A stretch of DNA of 64,000 nt from Pseudomonadota bacterium (GCA_021325025.1 JAJPHZ010000041.1:62001-126000); one strand, 5' to 3'; positions 34,173 to 43,203 are shown, counted from the stretch's first letter. Notes: generated by a model from the sequence alone, not told the origin. A program made the numbers and translations.

Positions 34173-34500
34173 CTTTTTTTCTCCTTTCCTGGCGATCTAA
34201 TCGCCTTTTGATTGGGTTCTAGGATAAATTCAGGTGACTTACTAGCTGACTGTGTCCCGTAATCTGTTTGTTACAGGCAGCTGGCGGTCCTTCGAACGCA
34301 TCACAGTTCAGGACGGCGCAAAAGCTAGGCCTGAAGCCGGACCTTGTTGCGCACTGCTGCCGAATATGAGAAGTGCAAGTCCGATCGATGCAGTTGAAGT
34401 CTGGCAAACGAATTGACCACCTCAGTAGATGCCCACGGTTTGGGCAAATGGCTCCTGTGGGACCCAGCAAAAATGCGATACAACGCGCTGAAGGAGGCTT
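34173..34500. other. Intergenic region before the methyltransferase
   Basis: This 328-base region lies between divergent genes and is less GC-rich than its surroundings. It must hold two promoters. No convincing -35/-10 pair, repeat or small ORF was recognised. The only clear element is the SD GAAGGAGG just before the ATG at 34501. Confidence 0.4.
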
Positions 34501-35325
34501 ATGAGCGACTCGTCCGCCGGCGGCTTCAAGGCAGGCCGCTTCAGCAACCTGGATGCAGCCGATGAGGCTTCGGAGTACGTCAAGTACCTTGAAGGCGCAG
34601 GCGCAAGGCTGCGCCTTCTCAGCCGCGCCCGTTACAGCTTGCTGAACTTGCGTCCGGGCGATCAGGTTTTGGATGTCGGCTGCGGTTTGGGCGATGATGC
34701 CCGCGAGTTAGCCGCGATGGTTGCCCCCGGGGGGCGCGTGATTGCAATCGACGCCAGCGCCGCGATGGTCGCGCAGGCGCGCCGGCGATCAGCAGGCTTG
34801 GAGATGGCGGTGGAGTTCGCGGTCGGCGACGCGCATGAACTGCAATTTGCCGCCGCCAGCTTCGCCGCCTGCTGGTCCGAGCGCGTCTTGCAACATCTGG
34901 CCGACCCTGGCCGCGCGATCGCGCAGATGGCGCGGGTAACCAGGCCGGGCGGCCGGGTGGTGGTGTTCGAGCCCGACCATTCCACCCTCGTCATCGACGC
35001 CGCCGACCGCGCCACCACGGCGGCCGTCGTCCGCAGTCTGGCGGAGTCGATTCGCTCCTCGTGGGTGGGCCGCGCACTGTTCGGTTTGTTCAAGGCCAGT
35101 GGGCTTGAAGAGGTAAGAATCATTCCGACCCCGATCCTCTCCCACAGTTGGACCGACACCAACGCGCTGCTGCGGCTTGACGCGGCGCTCAAGGCCGCCG
35201 TCGAGCGCGGAACCCTGACCGCGCCGGCCGCCGCGCAATGGCTGGCCGACGTCGAGCAGCGCCACGCCGCGGGATTCTTCTTCGGATGCCTGCTGTGCTT
35301 CGCCGCGGTCGGACGCAAGCCGTGA
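34501..35325 (+). CDS. Class I SAM-dependent methyltransferase
   Basis: A 274-residue enzyme with motif I LDVGCGLGDDARELA (about 57-71), the acidic end of strand 2 in VIAIDASAAMV, and motif post-I RVTRPGGRVVVFEPDHST. This is the UbiE/ArsM-type fold (methyltransferase 11/25). The acceptor is unknown. It stands alone with a strong SD and is followed by convergent genes. Confidence 0.9.
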   Translation: MSDSSAGGFKAGRFSNLDAADEASEYVKYLEGAGARLRLLSRARYSLLNLRPGDQVLDVGCGLGDDARELAAMVAPGGRVIAIDASAAMVAQARRRSAGLEMAVEFAVGDAHELQFAAASFAACWSERVLQHLADPGRAIAQMARVTRPGGRVVVFEPDHSTLVIDAADRATTAAVVRSLAESIRSSWVGRALFGLFKASGLEEVRIIPTPILSHSWTDTNALLRLDAALKAAVERGTLTAPAAAQWLADVEQRHAAGFFFGCLLCFAAVGRKP

Positions 35326-35340
35326 GGCGCGGCGGCGCTA

Positions 35341-35889
35341 TTACAGTTCAACTTCGACTATGCGGTCGTCGCGCTCGCGGATGTCGACGAATTCGATGTA
35401 GGGCCGGGGGTCGCGCCATTCGACTTTGCCGCGCTCGTTGATGCGGGTGCGATTGACGCCCTCGCCAGCATCCTTGCGTGTGGCGTTGACCCACAGGCAT
35501 TCGTGTTGCGGCACGATCGCACTGTGCCAGACGCCCTTGTTGATATCGGCAGCCTGCCCGGGAGAGAGGGAAAATGCGGCGAGCCGTTCGTAATCCAACT
35601 CGTAGTCCTGGCGCCGCGCCTGGCGGTTGCGCGGCGGCGGCGCGACCACCAGGATCATCGAGCCCTGCACCGGGATGAACGTCTGGCGGTAGGAAAAATG
35701 CACCGCGAAGTGCGCCAGCGCGTGGTTGCCGCTGCGGCGCGCGCGGCTGCGCTGGAATTCCAGCGCCGGCCGCCCGCCTTCCTCGACTTCGGGAAACACA
35801 ATGCGCTTGCCCTCTTCCATCACGATTCCGTAGGGGCCAAAGGCTTCGGCGGTAAGCGGCTGCACTTTTACCTTGACGACCTGGGGCAT
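35341..35889 (-). CDS. Ureidoglycolate lyase-like (AllA) cupin-fold protein
   Basis: A 182-residue protein that begins VKVKVQPLTAEAFGPYGIV and includes FIPVQGSMILVVAPPP, FSLSPGQAADINKGVWHSAI. These match AllA (ureidoglycolate lyase), which releases urea and glyoxylate from ureidoglycolate, though the protein is longer than AllA by about 20 residues. The ATG at 35889 gives the conserved N terminus; the longer frame overlaps the upstream amidohydrolase. It forms an operon with two amidohydrolases; the true substrate may differ. Confidence 0.65.
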   Translation of the reverse strand: MPQVVKVKVQPLTAEAFGPYGIVMEEGKRIVFPEVEEGGRPALEFQRSRARRSGNHALAHFAVHFSYRQTFIPVQGSMILVVAPPPRNRQARRQDYELDYERLAAFSLSPGQAADINKGVWHSAIVPQHECLWVNATRKDAGEGVNRTRINERGKVEWRDPRPYIEFVDIRERDDRIVEVEL

Positions 35890-35906
35890 GACGATCCTCC
35901 CCTCGC

Positions 35907-37049
35907 TCAGCGTTGAACCTTGAGCTTGTATAGTTCGGCGGTGTTGGCCCACAGCACGCGCCGGCGCGTCTGTTCGGACAGCGTTTGCGCGGCGCGCCCG
36001 ATAAAGGTCCGGCTGTCGGGCCAGGTCGAGGTGGCGAGCGGAAAGCTGCTGCCCCACAGCACGTTTTCGGCGCCGACGCACGTGCAGGTCTGCGCCAGGC
36101 CGGCGGCGTCGTACCAGCTCACCGCGTAACAGTTGCGGCGGAAGAATTCCGACAGCGTGGCCCGGTAGTTGAACTGACGCTTAAGCCCGCGCTGCACGAA
36201 GGCGTAATCGGCCACCTCCAGGATGTAGGGGACCAACCCGGCCGCGCTCTCGGCGAATACCACCTTGAGTTCCGGATGGCGCTCCGCGATGCGCGAGACG
36301 ATGAAGTTGGAGATGATTGAAGTGAGGCCCGCCGGACGCGTGATCGCGCGCATCGCGCCGGCCAGACGCGCCGATAATCCGTCGTACGGCGCCATCTCAA
36401 GCTCCGCCAGCGCTCCGGCGTGAAAGCATACCGGTATCGCCAATTCCTCGCATGCGTTCCACAGCGGATCGTAGGCCGGATCATTGATGTGAGGGGCGCC
36501 CCCTCGCAGCCGGTCGGGAACTGCGGGGATGACCACGCCCTTGTGGCCGCGTGCCGCCGCCCGCCTGATTTCGGCCACCGCGCTCTCGACCGAAGCCAGC
36601 GGCACCAAGCATTGCGGCACCAGGCGTGGGCTTGCCGCCGCCCATTCGTCGATCAGGTAGTCGTTATAAGCCTCAACGCAGGCCAGTTCCAATTCGGGGT
36701 CGGCCAGGCGGGCGAGGATTTCCCCCGCGACGCCCGCCACCGACGGGTAGAGCACCGAGTACTCGACGCCGTCGCGATCCATCGCGGCCAGGCGCTGATG
36801 CGGATCCCAGGCCGCGCGCGGAACATCCTCCCAACGCCGCGGCTCGTCGCTGCGGTCAGCCATCAGGGCACCCGCCGACCCGCTGCCCAGCAGCGGGACA
36901 CGGTTGCCGTCGATCAGCCAACAGTCGGTGCCGTCGGCTTGGCGCTCGACGTGCGGAATACGATTCCCCCAGCGGCTGCGTGCCATACGCGCAGTCCAGA
37001 CCTCGGGATGTTCGATCACGTGGTCGTCGGCGCTGACAATCGGTTCCAT
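35907..37049 (-). CDS. Amidohydrolase family 2 protein with altered metal site
   Basis: A 380-residue TIM-barrel protein of the ACMSD/amidohydrolase 2 group: IVSADDHVIEHPEVW at the N terminus, FHAGALAE in mid barrel and a C-terminal ENVLWGSSFPLATS. In active relatives and in the neighbour at 37059 the last motif is SDFPH, with the metal-binding Asp; here Asp is Ser335 and His is Leu338. The enzyme may therefore be inactive or use another chemistry. It follows its paralogue with a 9-base gap. Confidence 0.85.
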   Translation of the reverse strand: MEPIVSADDHVIEHPEVWTARMARSRWGNRIPHVERQADGTDCWLIDGNRVPLLGSGSAGALMADRSDEPRRWEDVPRAAWDPHQRLAAMDRDGVEYSVLYPSVAGVAGEILARLADPELELACVEAYNDYLIDEWAAASPRLVPQCLVPLASVESAVAEIRRAAARGHKGVVIPAVPDRLRGGAPHINDPAYDPLWNACEELAIPVCFHAGALAELEMAPYDGLSARLAGAMRAITRPAGLTSIISNFIVSRIAERHPELKVVFAESAAGLVPYILEVADYAFVQRGLKRQFNYRATLSEFFRRNCYAVSWYDAAGLAQTCTCVGAENVLWGSSFPLATSTWPDSRTFIGRAAQTLSEQTRRRVLWANTAELYKLKVQR

Positions 37050-37058
37050 CGCGCCCTG

Positions 37059-38270
37059 CTATAGCATTTTGTAGAGCCGAGCGGCGTTTTCCCACCGAAT
37101 CCTGGCACGCCGCTCTTCGGACACGCCCTCGAGCATCCGGCCGATTACCTGGTGCGACTGCGGATAAGTCGATGGGTTGTGCGGGAAGTCCGACTCCCAC
37201 ATGATATTGTCCGCCGCCAGCCGGCATCCCTTGATACCTTCGGTTTCAAACCACGACATGACATAGAACTGCCGTTGCAGGCGCTCGCTGGGCCTAATCG
37301 CAATTCCCTCGCTCCACAGGCGGCGGCGTTCCCACTCGTGGTCGCAGGCATCGAGCACGTAGTTGAGCCAGCCGACGCCGGTTTCCGCCGAGGCCCATCG
37401 CAGGCGCGGATAGCGGTCCAGAATACCGCTGAACACCAGCAGCGGGATGAACTGCGACAGGGCAGAGAAGGCGGCCGGAACCACCGACGCCCAAACCTGA
37501 TCGGGTGCGTATCCCTTCCAGATGGGAGCCATCACCCGCACTCCGGCGTTGGCATGCCAGTGGACGGTCAAGTCGAGGTCCTGGCAGACCTCCCACAGCG
37601 GATTCCAGTAAGGATCGGCGAAATGCTTCAACCGGTAGCCGGGATTGTCGGCGGCCAGCGCCCACGCCCCACTGCCGCGCACAGCGCTGGCCGGCTCGGC
37701 CACCATCACGATGCCCCGGTAGCCGATTTGCGCCGCGCGCCGCACCTCGGCCACGGTGCGCTCGATGCCGCCCAGGTAGGCGATCAGCGCCAGCGGCACG
37801 TAGCGGTCGCTGGTGCCGCGCCATTCCTCCATCAGGGCATCGTTGTAGGCCTGCACGCAGGCCAGCTCGAAGTCCGCGTCGCCCTGAAAGAAGACTGCCT
37901 CCTGCGCGGGCGGATTGGGAAACAGAACTTCGGCGTCAATCCCGTCGCGGTCCAGTTCGCGCAGCCGCGCCCGCGGTTTGTAGACAGCGTCGGGCACCTC
38001 TTCCCAGCGCTGCGGAAAGTAAGTGCGCGACGGGTCCGCCATCATCGCCGGACAATTGGAAACGCCGCGCGGCTCCTCGATTTTGCCGTTGACGAACCAT
38101 CGCTCGACCACGCGATCGGAGGCCGTGGTCAGCCGGGTACGCGGCGCGGCGGTTTCGCGCAACTGGGGAATGCGCTCGCCGAAGCGCGTCCGGGACATCC
38201 GCGCCAAAAAGGCGTCGGGGCCAAGCTGCGCGTGGGAATCGGCACTGATCACCCCGTACTTGATCTCCAT
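37059..38270 (-). CDS. Amidohydrolase family 2 protein
   Basis: A 403-residue metal-dependent hydrolase or decarboxylase of the ACMSD-like group. YGVISADSHAQLGPDAF supplies the first metal ligands, VHWHANAGVRV a middle His, and NIMWESDFPHNPSTYP the final Asp. Members act on aromatic or cyclic acids and acyl compounds. It heads an operon with a second amidohydrolase and the AllA-like gene. Divergent from the HSL-type esterase. Confidence 0.9.
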   Translation of the reverse strand: MEIKYGVISADSHAQLGPDAFLARMSRTRFGERIPQLRETAAPRTRLTTASDRVVERWFVNGKIEEPRGVSNCPAMMADPSRTYFPQRWEEVPDAVYKPRARLRELDRDGIDAEVLFPNPPAQEAVFFQGDADFELACVQAYNDALMEEWRGTSDRYVPLALIAYLGGIERTVAEVRRAAQIGYRGIVMVAEPASAVRGSGAWALAADNPGYRLKHFADPYWNPLWEVCQDLDLTVHWHANAGVRVMAPIWKGYAPDQVWASVVPAAFSALSQFIPLLVFSGILDRYPRLRWASAETGVGWLNYVLDACDHEWERRRLWSEGIAIRPSERLQRQFYVMSWFETEGIKGCRLAADNIMWESDFPHNPSTYPQSHQVIGRMLEGVSEERRARIRWENAARLYKML

Positions 38271-38450
38271 GCCGGCCTCCTCAGATCGGGCAAATATTCC
38301 CTGGTCTTGAGAATGTCAACCTGCGGGGATGCTCGTCGGCGATACAATTGCATGGTGCGCCGACCTCTGTCGCATCACATCAGATCCGGTTTGCTCGGCA
38401 CAAACGAAGCGGCTAAAGGATGCACTTAACGCATTGCCACGGAGAGCAGT

Positions 38451-39332
38451 ATGGCCACCGAACGCGAGATTTTGGAGCGCGCCAAAAAATTTGAATTCCA
38501 GGGCGGCATTCCCGAGATGCGGGAGTTCGTCAACCACAACGCCAAGGCGCTCAACGCCAAGCCGCCGGAGATCGGCGCCTATCATCCCGACGTGGAATTG
38601 CGCCCCGGCCTGCACGCCGACATCTGCGTGCCCAAGGGCGGCGGACCATATCCGACGCTGGTCTATCTGCACGGCGGCGGATGGGTCTCAGGCAGCTCCA
38701 AGACGCATACCAAGCTGTGCATGGAATTCGCGGCGGCGGGCTATTTGACGGTGAACGTCGACTACCGGCTTGCCCCCGAGCATCCCTTTCCGGCCGGCCT
38801 TGACGATTGCGTCTTCGCCTGCAAATGGACCGCCGCCAACGCCGCCCGCTACAACGGCGATGCTCAGCGTCTTGCGCTCGGCGGCGACTCCGCAGGCGGC
38901 AACCTGACCGCTGCCACGCTCATCTCAATGGCCGGACAGCCCGAGGCACCCAAGTTCAAGGCGGCGCTGCTGCTTTATGCGATGCTCGACATTCCGCGCG
39001 CCATCAAGGCAAGCGACGGCAATCCTGAAATCACCAACATGATGATCAAGGCGTACCTCGGCGACCGCCATCAGCTGATCTCCGACCCGCGCGTCACACC
39101 GCTCAACGGGATTAAGGCGGGCGTGATGCCGCCGACGTTTCTGATCGTCGGTACGGCGGACAACCTGGTGCCCGACACTTACGCGATGGCGGAGTTGCTG
39201 CGCCAGAGCGGAACCCCGCATGAAGTCCACGTGCTGGAGGACATGCCGCACGCCTTTTTGCAGATCTGGATGGTTTCCGGATGCGCCGAGGGGCTGCGCC
39301 TGACGACCAATTTTCTGCGCCGCCACGTCTGA
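38451..39332 (+). CDS. Alpha/beta hydrolase, HSL-type esterase
   Basis: A 293-residue esterase of the hormone-sensitive-lipase family: oxyanion motif YLHGGGWVSG (about 72), nucleophile elbow GGDSAGGNLTAA, Asp in VGTADNLVPD and His in DMPHAFLQ. It hydrolyses short- to medium-chain esters in the cytoplasm. Conserved helix VNVDYRLAPEHPFPA is typical. The gene stands alone, divergent from the amidohydrolase operon; a link with it is plausible. Confidence 0.92.
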   Translation: MATEREILERAKKFEFQGGIPEMREFVNHNAKALNAKPPEIGAYHPDVELRPGLHADICVPKGGGPYPTLVYLHGGGWVSGSSKTHTKLCMEFAAAGYLTVNVDYRLAPEHPFPAGLDDCVFACKWTAANAARYNGDAQRLALGGDSAGGNLTAATLISMAGQPEAPKFKAALLLYAMLDIPRAIKASDGNPEITNMMIKAYLGDRHQLISDPRVTPLNGIKAGVMPPTFLIVGTADNLVPDTYAMAELLRQSGTPHEVHVLEDMPHAFLQIWMVSGCAEGLRLTTNFLRRHV

Positions 39333-39496
39333 GCCCGGACCATCAGAAGTCGCATTCCCAATGGAGCGAGACCCGGCATGAATTTGCGCCGGTCACGCCC
39401 GCCAGGATGGAAGGACAATTCTTGGCGCAATGCGGCGCGCGGTGCACCGTGAGCCTTAAGGAATGACTCCGACCGCTTGCGGCATCCGCCGGTGTC

Positions 39497-40348
39497 TCAC
39501 GTGAACATCGCGGCGAGGCCTTTGGGCTTGACCAGCTTGCCGGCCGGCCTCATCTCGTGCGCCAGTTTCTCCAGCGCTTCGGCGAACGCCGCCTTCTCGG
39601 CCGCCTGACGCGCCTCGAACAGTTCCAACTCGCGCGCGCGCCGGCGCTCGAACTCCTCGCGCTCGCGCTTGCGCCGGCCGTAAAAGCCCTCGAAGTGCTT
39701 GCGCACCGCCTCATAGATGGTCTTGTTGGGCACGAAAGAAGCGGAGCACGACGGGCAGTAGAAAACCATCCCGGCCCGGAAGTGGCGGTAGGGAATCGTG
39801 TAATCGGCGTTGCATAGATGGCACACGATCGGCACTTCCCAGGTTGCCGGATCGAACTCCGAACTGTCAGCGGCAACGGCCGGAGCGGGCGGGGGAGCGG
39901 CTTTCGGCGCCGGCGCGGCGGCTGGTTTGGTGGTGGGCGCCGCGGCTGGCGCAGGAGCCGGTGCGGCTGCGCCATTGGGCGCCGGAGCTGGCGGCGCCGG
40001 GGCGGGCGCTGCGCCCTGCTTGCGAAAGCGCGACGGTGCGTCGTCGCCGAAGGTCTGGTCGGGATGCAGCGCGCGGGCGCGTTCGAGCAGCACCGCTTCG
40101 GTCTCGATATTGTTGGGGTCGGTCACGCAGCAGTCCACCGGACACACTGCGGCGCACGCCTCGTGGTCGTAAAAGCCCACGCATTCCGTGCACTTGGACG
40201 GCACGATATAGAAGATGTCCTGGGCTAGCGGCGGATGAGTGACGCCGTTCAGCTCCCATTCCACGCCGCCGGCATAAATCGCGGTGTTGGGACATTCGGG
40301 CTCGCAGGCTCCGCAGTTGATGCAGTCGCTGGTGATGATCGTCGCCAT
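39497..40348 (-). CDS. Ferredoxin with linked zinc-ribbon and coiled-coil
   Basis: A 283-residue protein with three parts. Residues 1-75 are a two-cluster ferredoxin (CINCGACEPEC, C9/C12/C15/C19; CTECVG and CAAVCPVDC, C53 onward) of the YfhL type. Residues 111-160 are an Ala/Pro linker. Residues 176-201 hold CHLC...CPSC, a zinc ribbon, followed by a charged coiled-coil (about 215-265) with many Glu/Arg. The fused arrangement was not recognised from a described family. The gene is divergent from an acyl-CoA dehydrogenase, which suggests electron transfer for that pathway. Confidence 0.8.
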   Translation of the reverse strand: MATIITSDCINCGACEPECPNTAIYAGGVEWELNGVTHPPLAQDIFYIVPSKCTECVGFYDHEACAAVCPVDCCVTDPNNIETEAVLLERARALHPDQTFGDDAPSRFRKQGAAPAPAPPAPAPNGAAAPAPAPAAAPTTKPAAAPAPKAAPPPAPAVAADSSEFDPATWEVPIVCHLCNADYTIPYRHFRAGMVFYCPSCSASFVPNKTIYEAVRKHFEGFYGRRKREREEFERRRARELELFEARQAAEKAAFAEALEKLAHEMRPAGKLVKPKGLAAMFT

Positions 40349-40506
40349 CGGTCTTAAGCTCTCCGCAAACGTGGGACGCTACTTCGCAATCTAGCAACCC
40401 GGCGGACCGCCAATCAAACCACCGCCCCGCTCGCTTTACTTGCGTCTTGGGCTATGCTGTGAGGGGATCAGGCGATTGGGCCAACGCCCGGCAAAGGACC
40501 TGAGCG

Positions 40507-41682
40507 ATGGATTTGAATCTGACTGCGGAAGAGGAAGCCTTTCGCAACCGCGTGCGCGACTGGCTTGCGCATAACCGCCCTCTGGCGCTGCATCAACGGG
40601 GCGTGGTTGACGGCAAGACCTGGGTGCAGCGGGCCAAGGACTGGCAGCGCAGGCTGTATGAAGCAGGCTACCTGGCGCTGTCGTGGCCCAAGGAGTATGG
40701 CGGACAGGCGCTGGACCCAATGCGTCAGGCGATCGTTAGTGAGGAGTTGATGCGCGCCAACGTCCCGGGCGTAATCGGCAGCAACGCGATCTCGATGCTT
40801 GGTCCCACGCTCATTACCTGGGGCACCGAGGAGCACAAACGCCGCTATCTGCCTAAAATTCTCACCGGTGAGGAAATCTGGTGTCAGGGCTATTCGGAGC
40901 CCGGCGCCGGCTCGGACCTGGCCTCGCTGCGCACGCGCGCCGAATTGGCGGGCGACGAATTCGTGGTCAACGGCCAGAAGGTGTGGACGTCGGGGGCGCA
41001 CATCGCGGACTGGATGTTCGCACTGGTCCGCACCAATCCTGACGCCCCCAAGCATAAGGGCATCTCCTACCTTCTGATCGACATGAAGAGCCCCGGCATC
41101 ACCGTGCGCCCGCTGGTGCAAATGAACGGGGAGGCGGATTTCTGCGAGGTCTTCTTCGACAACGTGCGGGTCCCGCGCGCCAACCTGGTCGGCGAACTCA
41201 ACGAGGGCTGGAAGGTCGCCAACACCACGATGGTGCACGAGCGCAACTGGCTGGGCGCCAGCCCCAAGCGGCTGTTCGACAAGATCGTCGAGCGAGCCAG
41301 CCAGCAGCGGCGCGGCGGCGTTGCGCTGACGCAGCATCCGCTCTACCGTCAGCGTCTGGCTGACATCCAGATCGACGTCGAGGCGATGCGGCTACATGCG
41401 CTGCGCCTGCTTTCCAACGCGATCCACAAACGTCCGGGCGGCGTCGAAAACATGGTCGCCAAGTTGGTCGGTACCGAACTCAATCATCGGATGGCGCTGA
41501 CCGCGATGGACATGCTGGGCGATTACGCCGCGATGGCGCGCGGCGAGCCCAGCGCGTATGACCGCGGTGTATGGTCAGCCACCTGGATGGGGTCGATCGC
41601 GCGCATGTTCGGCGGCGGCACCTCGGAGATCCAGAAAAACGTCATTGCCGAGCGCGGGTTGGGGATGCCCAGGAGCAGGTAA
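40507..41682 (+). CDS. Acyl-CoA dehydrogenase (FadE26/28-like subunit)
   Basis: A 391-residue flavoprotein that makes the alpha,beta double bond in acyl-CoA. It shows WCQGYSEPGAGSDLAS (FAD/substrate), NGQKVWTSGAHIAD, and the C-terminal FGGGTSEIQKNVIAERGLG. The catalytic-base position of MCAD (YEGT) reads GGGT here, so the base may be the Glu of VHERNWLG, as in the two-subunit steroid-type enzymes. With the next gene it probably forms an alpha2beta2 dehydrogenase. Strongly linked to CoA-transferases nearby. Confidence 0.9.
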   Translation: MDLNLTAEEEAFRNRVRDWLAHNRPLALHQRGVVDGKTWVQRAKDWQRRLYEAGYLALSWPKEYGGQALDPMRQAIVSEELMRANVPGVIGSNAISMLGPTLITWGTEEHKRRYLPKILTGEEIWCQGYSEPGAGSDLASLRTRAELAGDEFVVNGQKVWTSGAHIADWMFALVRTNPDAPKHKGISYLLIDMKSPGITVRPLVQMNGEADFCEVFFDNVRVPRANLVGELNEGWKVANTTMVHERNWLGASPKRLFDKIVERASQQRRGGVALTQHPLYRQRLADIQIDVEAMRLHALRLLSNAIHKRPGGVENMVAKLVGTELNHRMALTAMDMLGDYAAMARGEPSAYDRGVWSATWMGSIARMFGGGTSEIQKNVIAERGLGMPRSR

Positions 41683-41730
41683 ATGTTGGTTTCCTCAACC
41701 GCCTTGTTTTGTAAGAGATCATTTCCGTTG

Positions 41731-41758
41731 CCTCTCCCACGCTCGGTTGTGGGAGAGG
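41731..41758. repeat. REP-like palindrome
   Basis: CCTCTCCCAC (41731-41740) and GTGGGAGAGG (41749-41758) form a perfect 10-bp inverted repeat with an 8-base loop, followed by TCAGGGTGAGAG. The motif resembles the short palindromic repeats that many proteobacterial genomes carry between genes; further copies were not looked for in full. It sits between the two acyl-CoA dehydrogenase genes and may adjust their relative expression. Confidence 0.6.
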
Positions 41759-41843
41759 TCAGGGTGAGAGTGACTGATACACTTCAAGCACCGCAGCCTG
41801 GCGCGTCATCTTCGCCCGCACGTCTTTGGAGGCATCATTCAAA

Positions 41844-42965
41844 ATGGATTTCGGTTTGACCCAAGAGCAGGAGCAACTCAAATCGGGTGCTAGGGATTTC
41901 CTGAGCCACGAATGCCCCACCTCGGTGGTGCGCAAGGTGATGGCCGAGGAAAGCGGGTTGGCCCCCGAGCTTTACCAGAAGATCGCCGAGCTGGGCTGGA
42001 CGGGAATGATCGTCCCCGAAGAGTTCGGCGGCCTGGGGCTGGGGATGCTGGACCTGGCGATTTTGCTGGAGGAATGCGGTTACGCGGCGATGCCGGGCCC
42101 GTTCGCATTCTCCTCCGGTATCGCCGTCAGCGCGCTGCGCCTGGGCGGTTCGCCTGAACAGTGCCGGCGATGGCTGCCCGAGCTCGCTTCTGGAAAGCTG
42201 ACCGGCACGGTGGCGATCGTTGAGGAAGCCGACAGCCTCGACCCCGCCGACATCAACCTCAGTGCGGCGCGCGACAACAATGGCTTCGTGCTGAACGGCG
42301 TCAAGATGTTCGTCCCCTACGCGCACGCCGCGGACTTCATCGTGGTTGCCGCGCGCAGCACGCCCGGTCCCGAGGGGCTGGACTTCTTCGTCGTCGAAGG
42401 CGGTGCCACCGGCCTCAGCGCCAGGATTCTGCGCAACGTCGATCAGACGCGGCGCGTGTGCGAAGTGAAATTCGACGCCGTCAAAGTTCCCGAACATGCC
42501 CGCCTGGCGAAGAGCGCGGGCCTGCTCGATCGGCTAATCGACGCCGGTGCTGTGGTGATGGCGGCCGATTGCCTGGGCGGCGCGGAGCGGGCGCTGGAGA
42601 TGGCGGTCGAGTACTCCAAGGTGCGCGAGCAGTTCGGCCGTCCGATCGGCTCCTTCCAGGCGCTGCAGCATCTGGCCGCGGAACTGATTGCGGCAATCGA
42701 ACCGGCCCGCTCGCTGTTGTGGTACGCCGCCTACGGGCAGGACGCCGCGCTGGAGGACGCCTCACGCGCCGCCTCGATGGCCAAGGCGCGGCTGTCGGCG
42801 GTCTATAGCCGCACCGCGGACCAGTCGGTGCTGATGCACGGCGGCATCGGCTTTACCTGGGAGCACGACATCCACCTGTGGTTCAAGCGCGCCCGCTTCG
42901 ACGAGCCGTTCTTCGGCGACCCGGTGTATCATCGTGACCGCGTCGCCACCCTCAGCGGGTATTGA
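41844..42965 (+). CDS. Acyl-CoA dehydrogenase (FadE29/27-like partner subunit)
   Basis: A 373-residue acyl-CoA dehydrogenase that begins MDFGLTQEQEQLKSGARDFL and ends with GGIGFTWEHDIHLWFKRA, the signature of the partner subunit in heteromeric enzymes. It carries EYSKVREQFGRPIGSFQALQH. The ATG at 41844 is chosen over a TTG at 41826 because GGAGG stands 11 bases ahead of it and the domain begins there. It follows the first dehydrogenase gene with a 160-base gap holding a REP-like palindrome. Confidence 0.9.
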   Translation: MDFGLTQEQEQLKSGARDFLSHECPTSVVRKVMAEESGLAPELYQKIAELGWTGMIVPEEFGGLGLGMLDLAILLEECGYAAMPGPFAFSSGIAVSALRLGGSPEQCRRWLPELASGKLTGTVAIVEEADSLDPADINLSAARDNNGFVLNGVKMFVPYAHAADFIVVAARSTPGPEGLDFFVVEGGATGLSARILRNVDQTRRVCEVKFDAVKVPEHARLAKSAGLLDRLIDAGAVVMAADCLGGAERALEMAVEYSKVREQFGRPIGSFQALQHLAAELIAAIEPARSLLWYAAYGQDAALEDASRAASMAKARLSAVYSRTADQSVLMHGGIGFTWEHDIHLWFKRARFDEPFFGDPVYHRDRVATLSGY

Positions 42966-43064
42966 CATGGCGGCACCGGCGGCTGCCTCAGAGATTGGGT
43001 ATTCCACTTGAGCAGCAGCGCTGCTGGGCGCCTCTGGTTATCAGTTCGGAGGCGCGAACAGGCA

Positions 43065-43130
43065 ATGAACGCGCATCTCAGAGAACATCCAAAACTTAAG
43101 TGGCGAGGAATCTCCACGTGGCCACCGCAG
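43065..43130 (+). pseudogene. N-terminal fragment of a small conserved protein
   Basis: The reading frame from ATG 43065 gives NAHLREHPKLKWRGISTWPP, a beginning that resembles a family of small uncharacterised proteins starting with LREHP and a nearby GxxxWPP. After base 43130 the frame continues in sequence unlike that family and meets a stop at 43227, and no other frame restores it. A GGAGG lies 12 bases before the ATG. I judge it a truncated copy. Confidence 0.4.
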
Positions 43131-43203
43131 TGCGGGGCTCTTTCCAGAGTTCGACCAGAGTGGATCGGCCGATCGCGGAGCGCGATTATTTTCGGGGTAA
43201 CCA

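Noticed and set aside
39333..39496. Possible small ORF starting at about 39378
   Set aside because: Only 24 codons, no SD and no recognisable composition.
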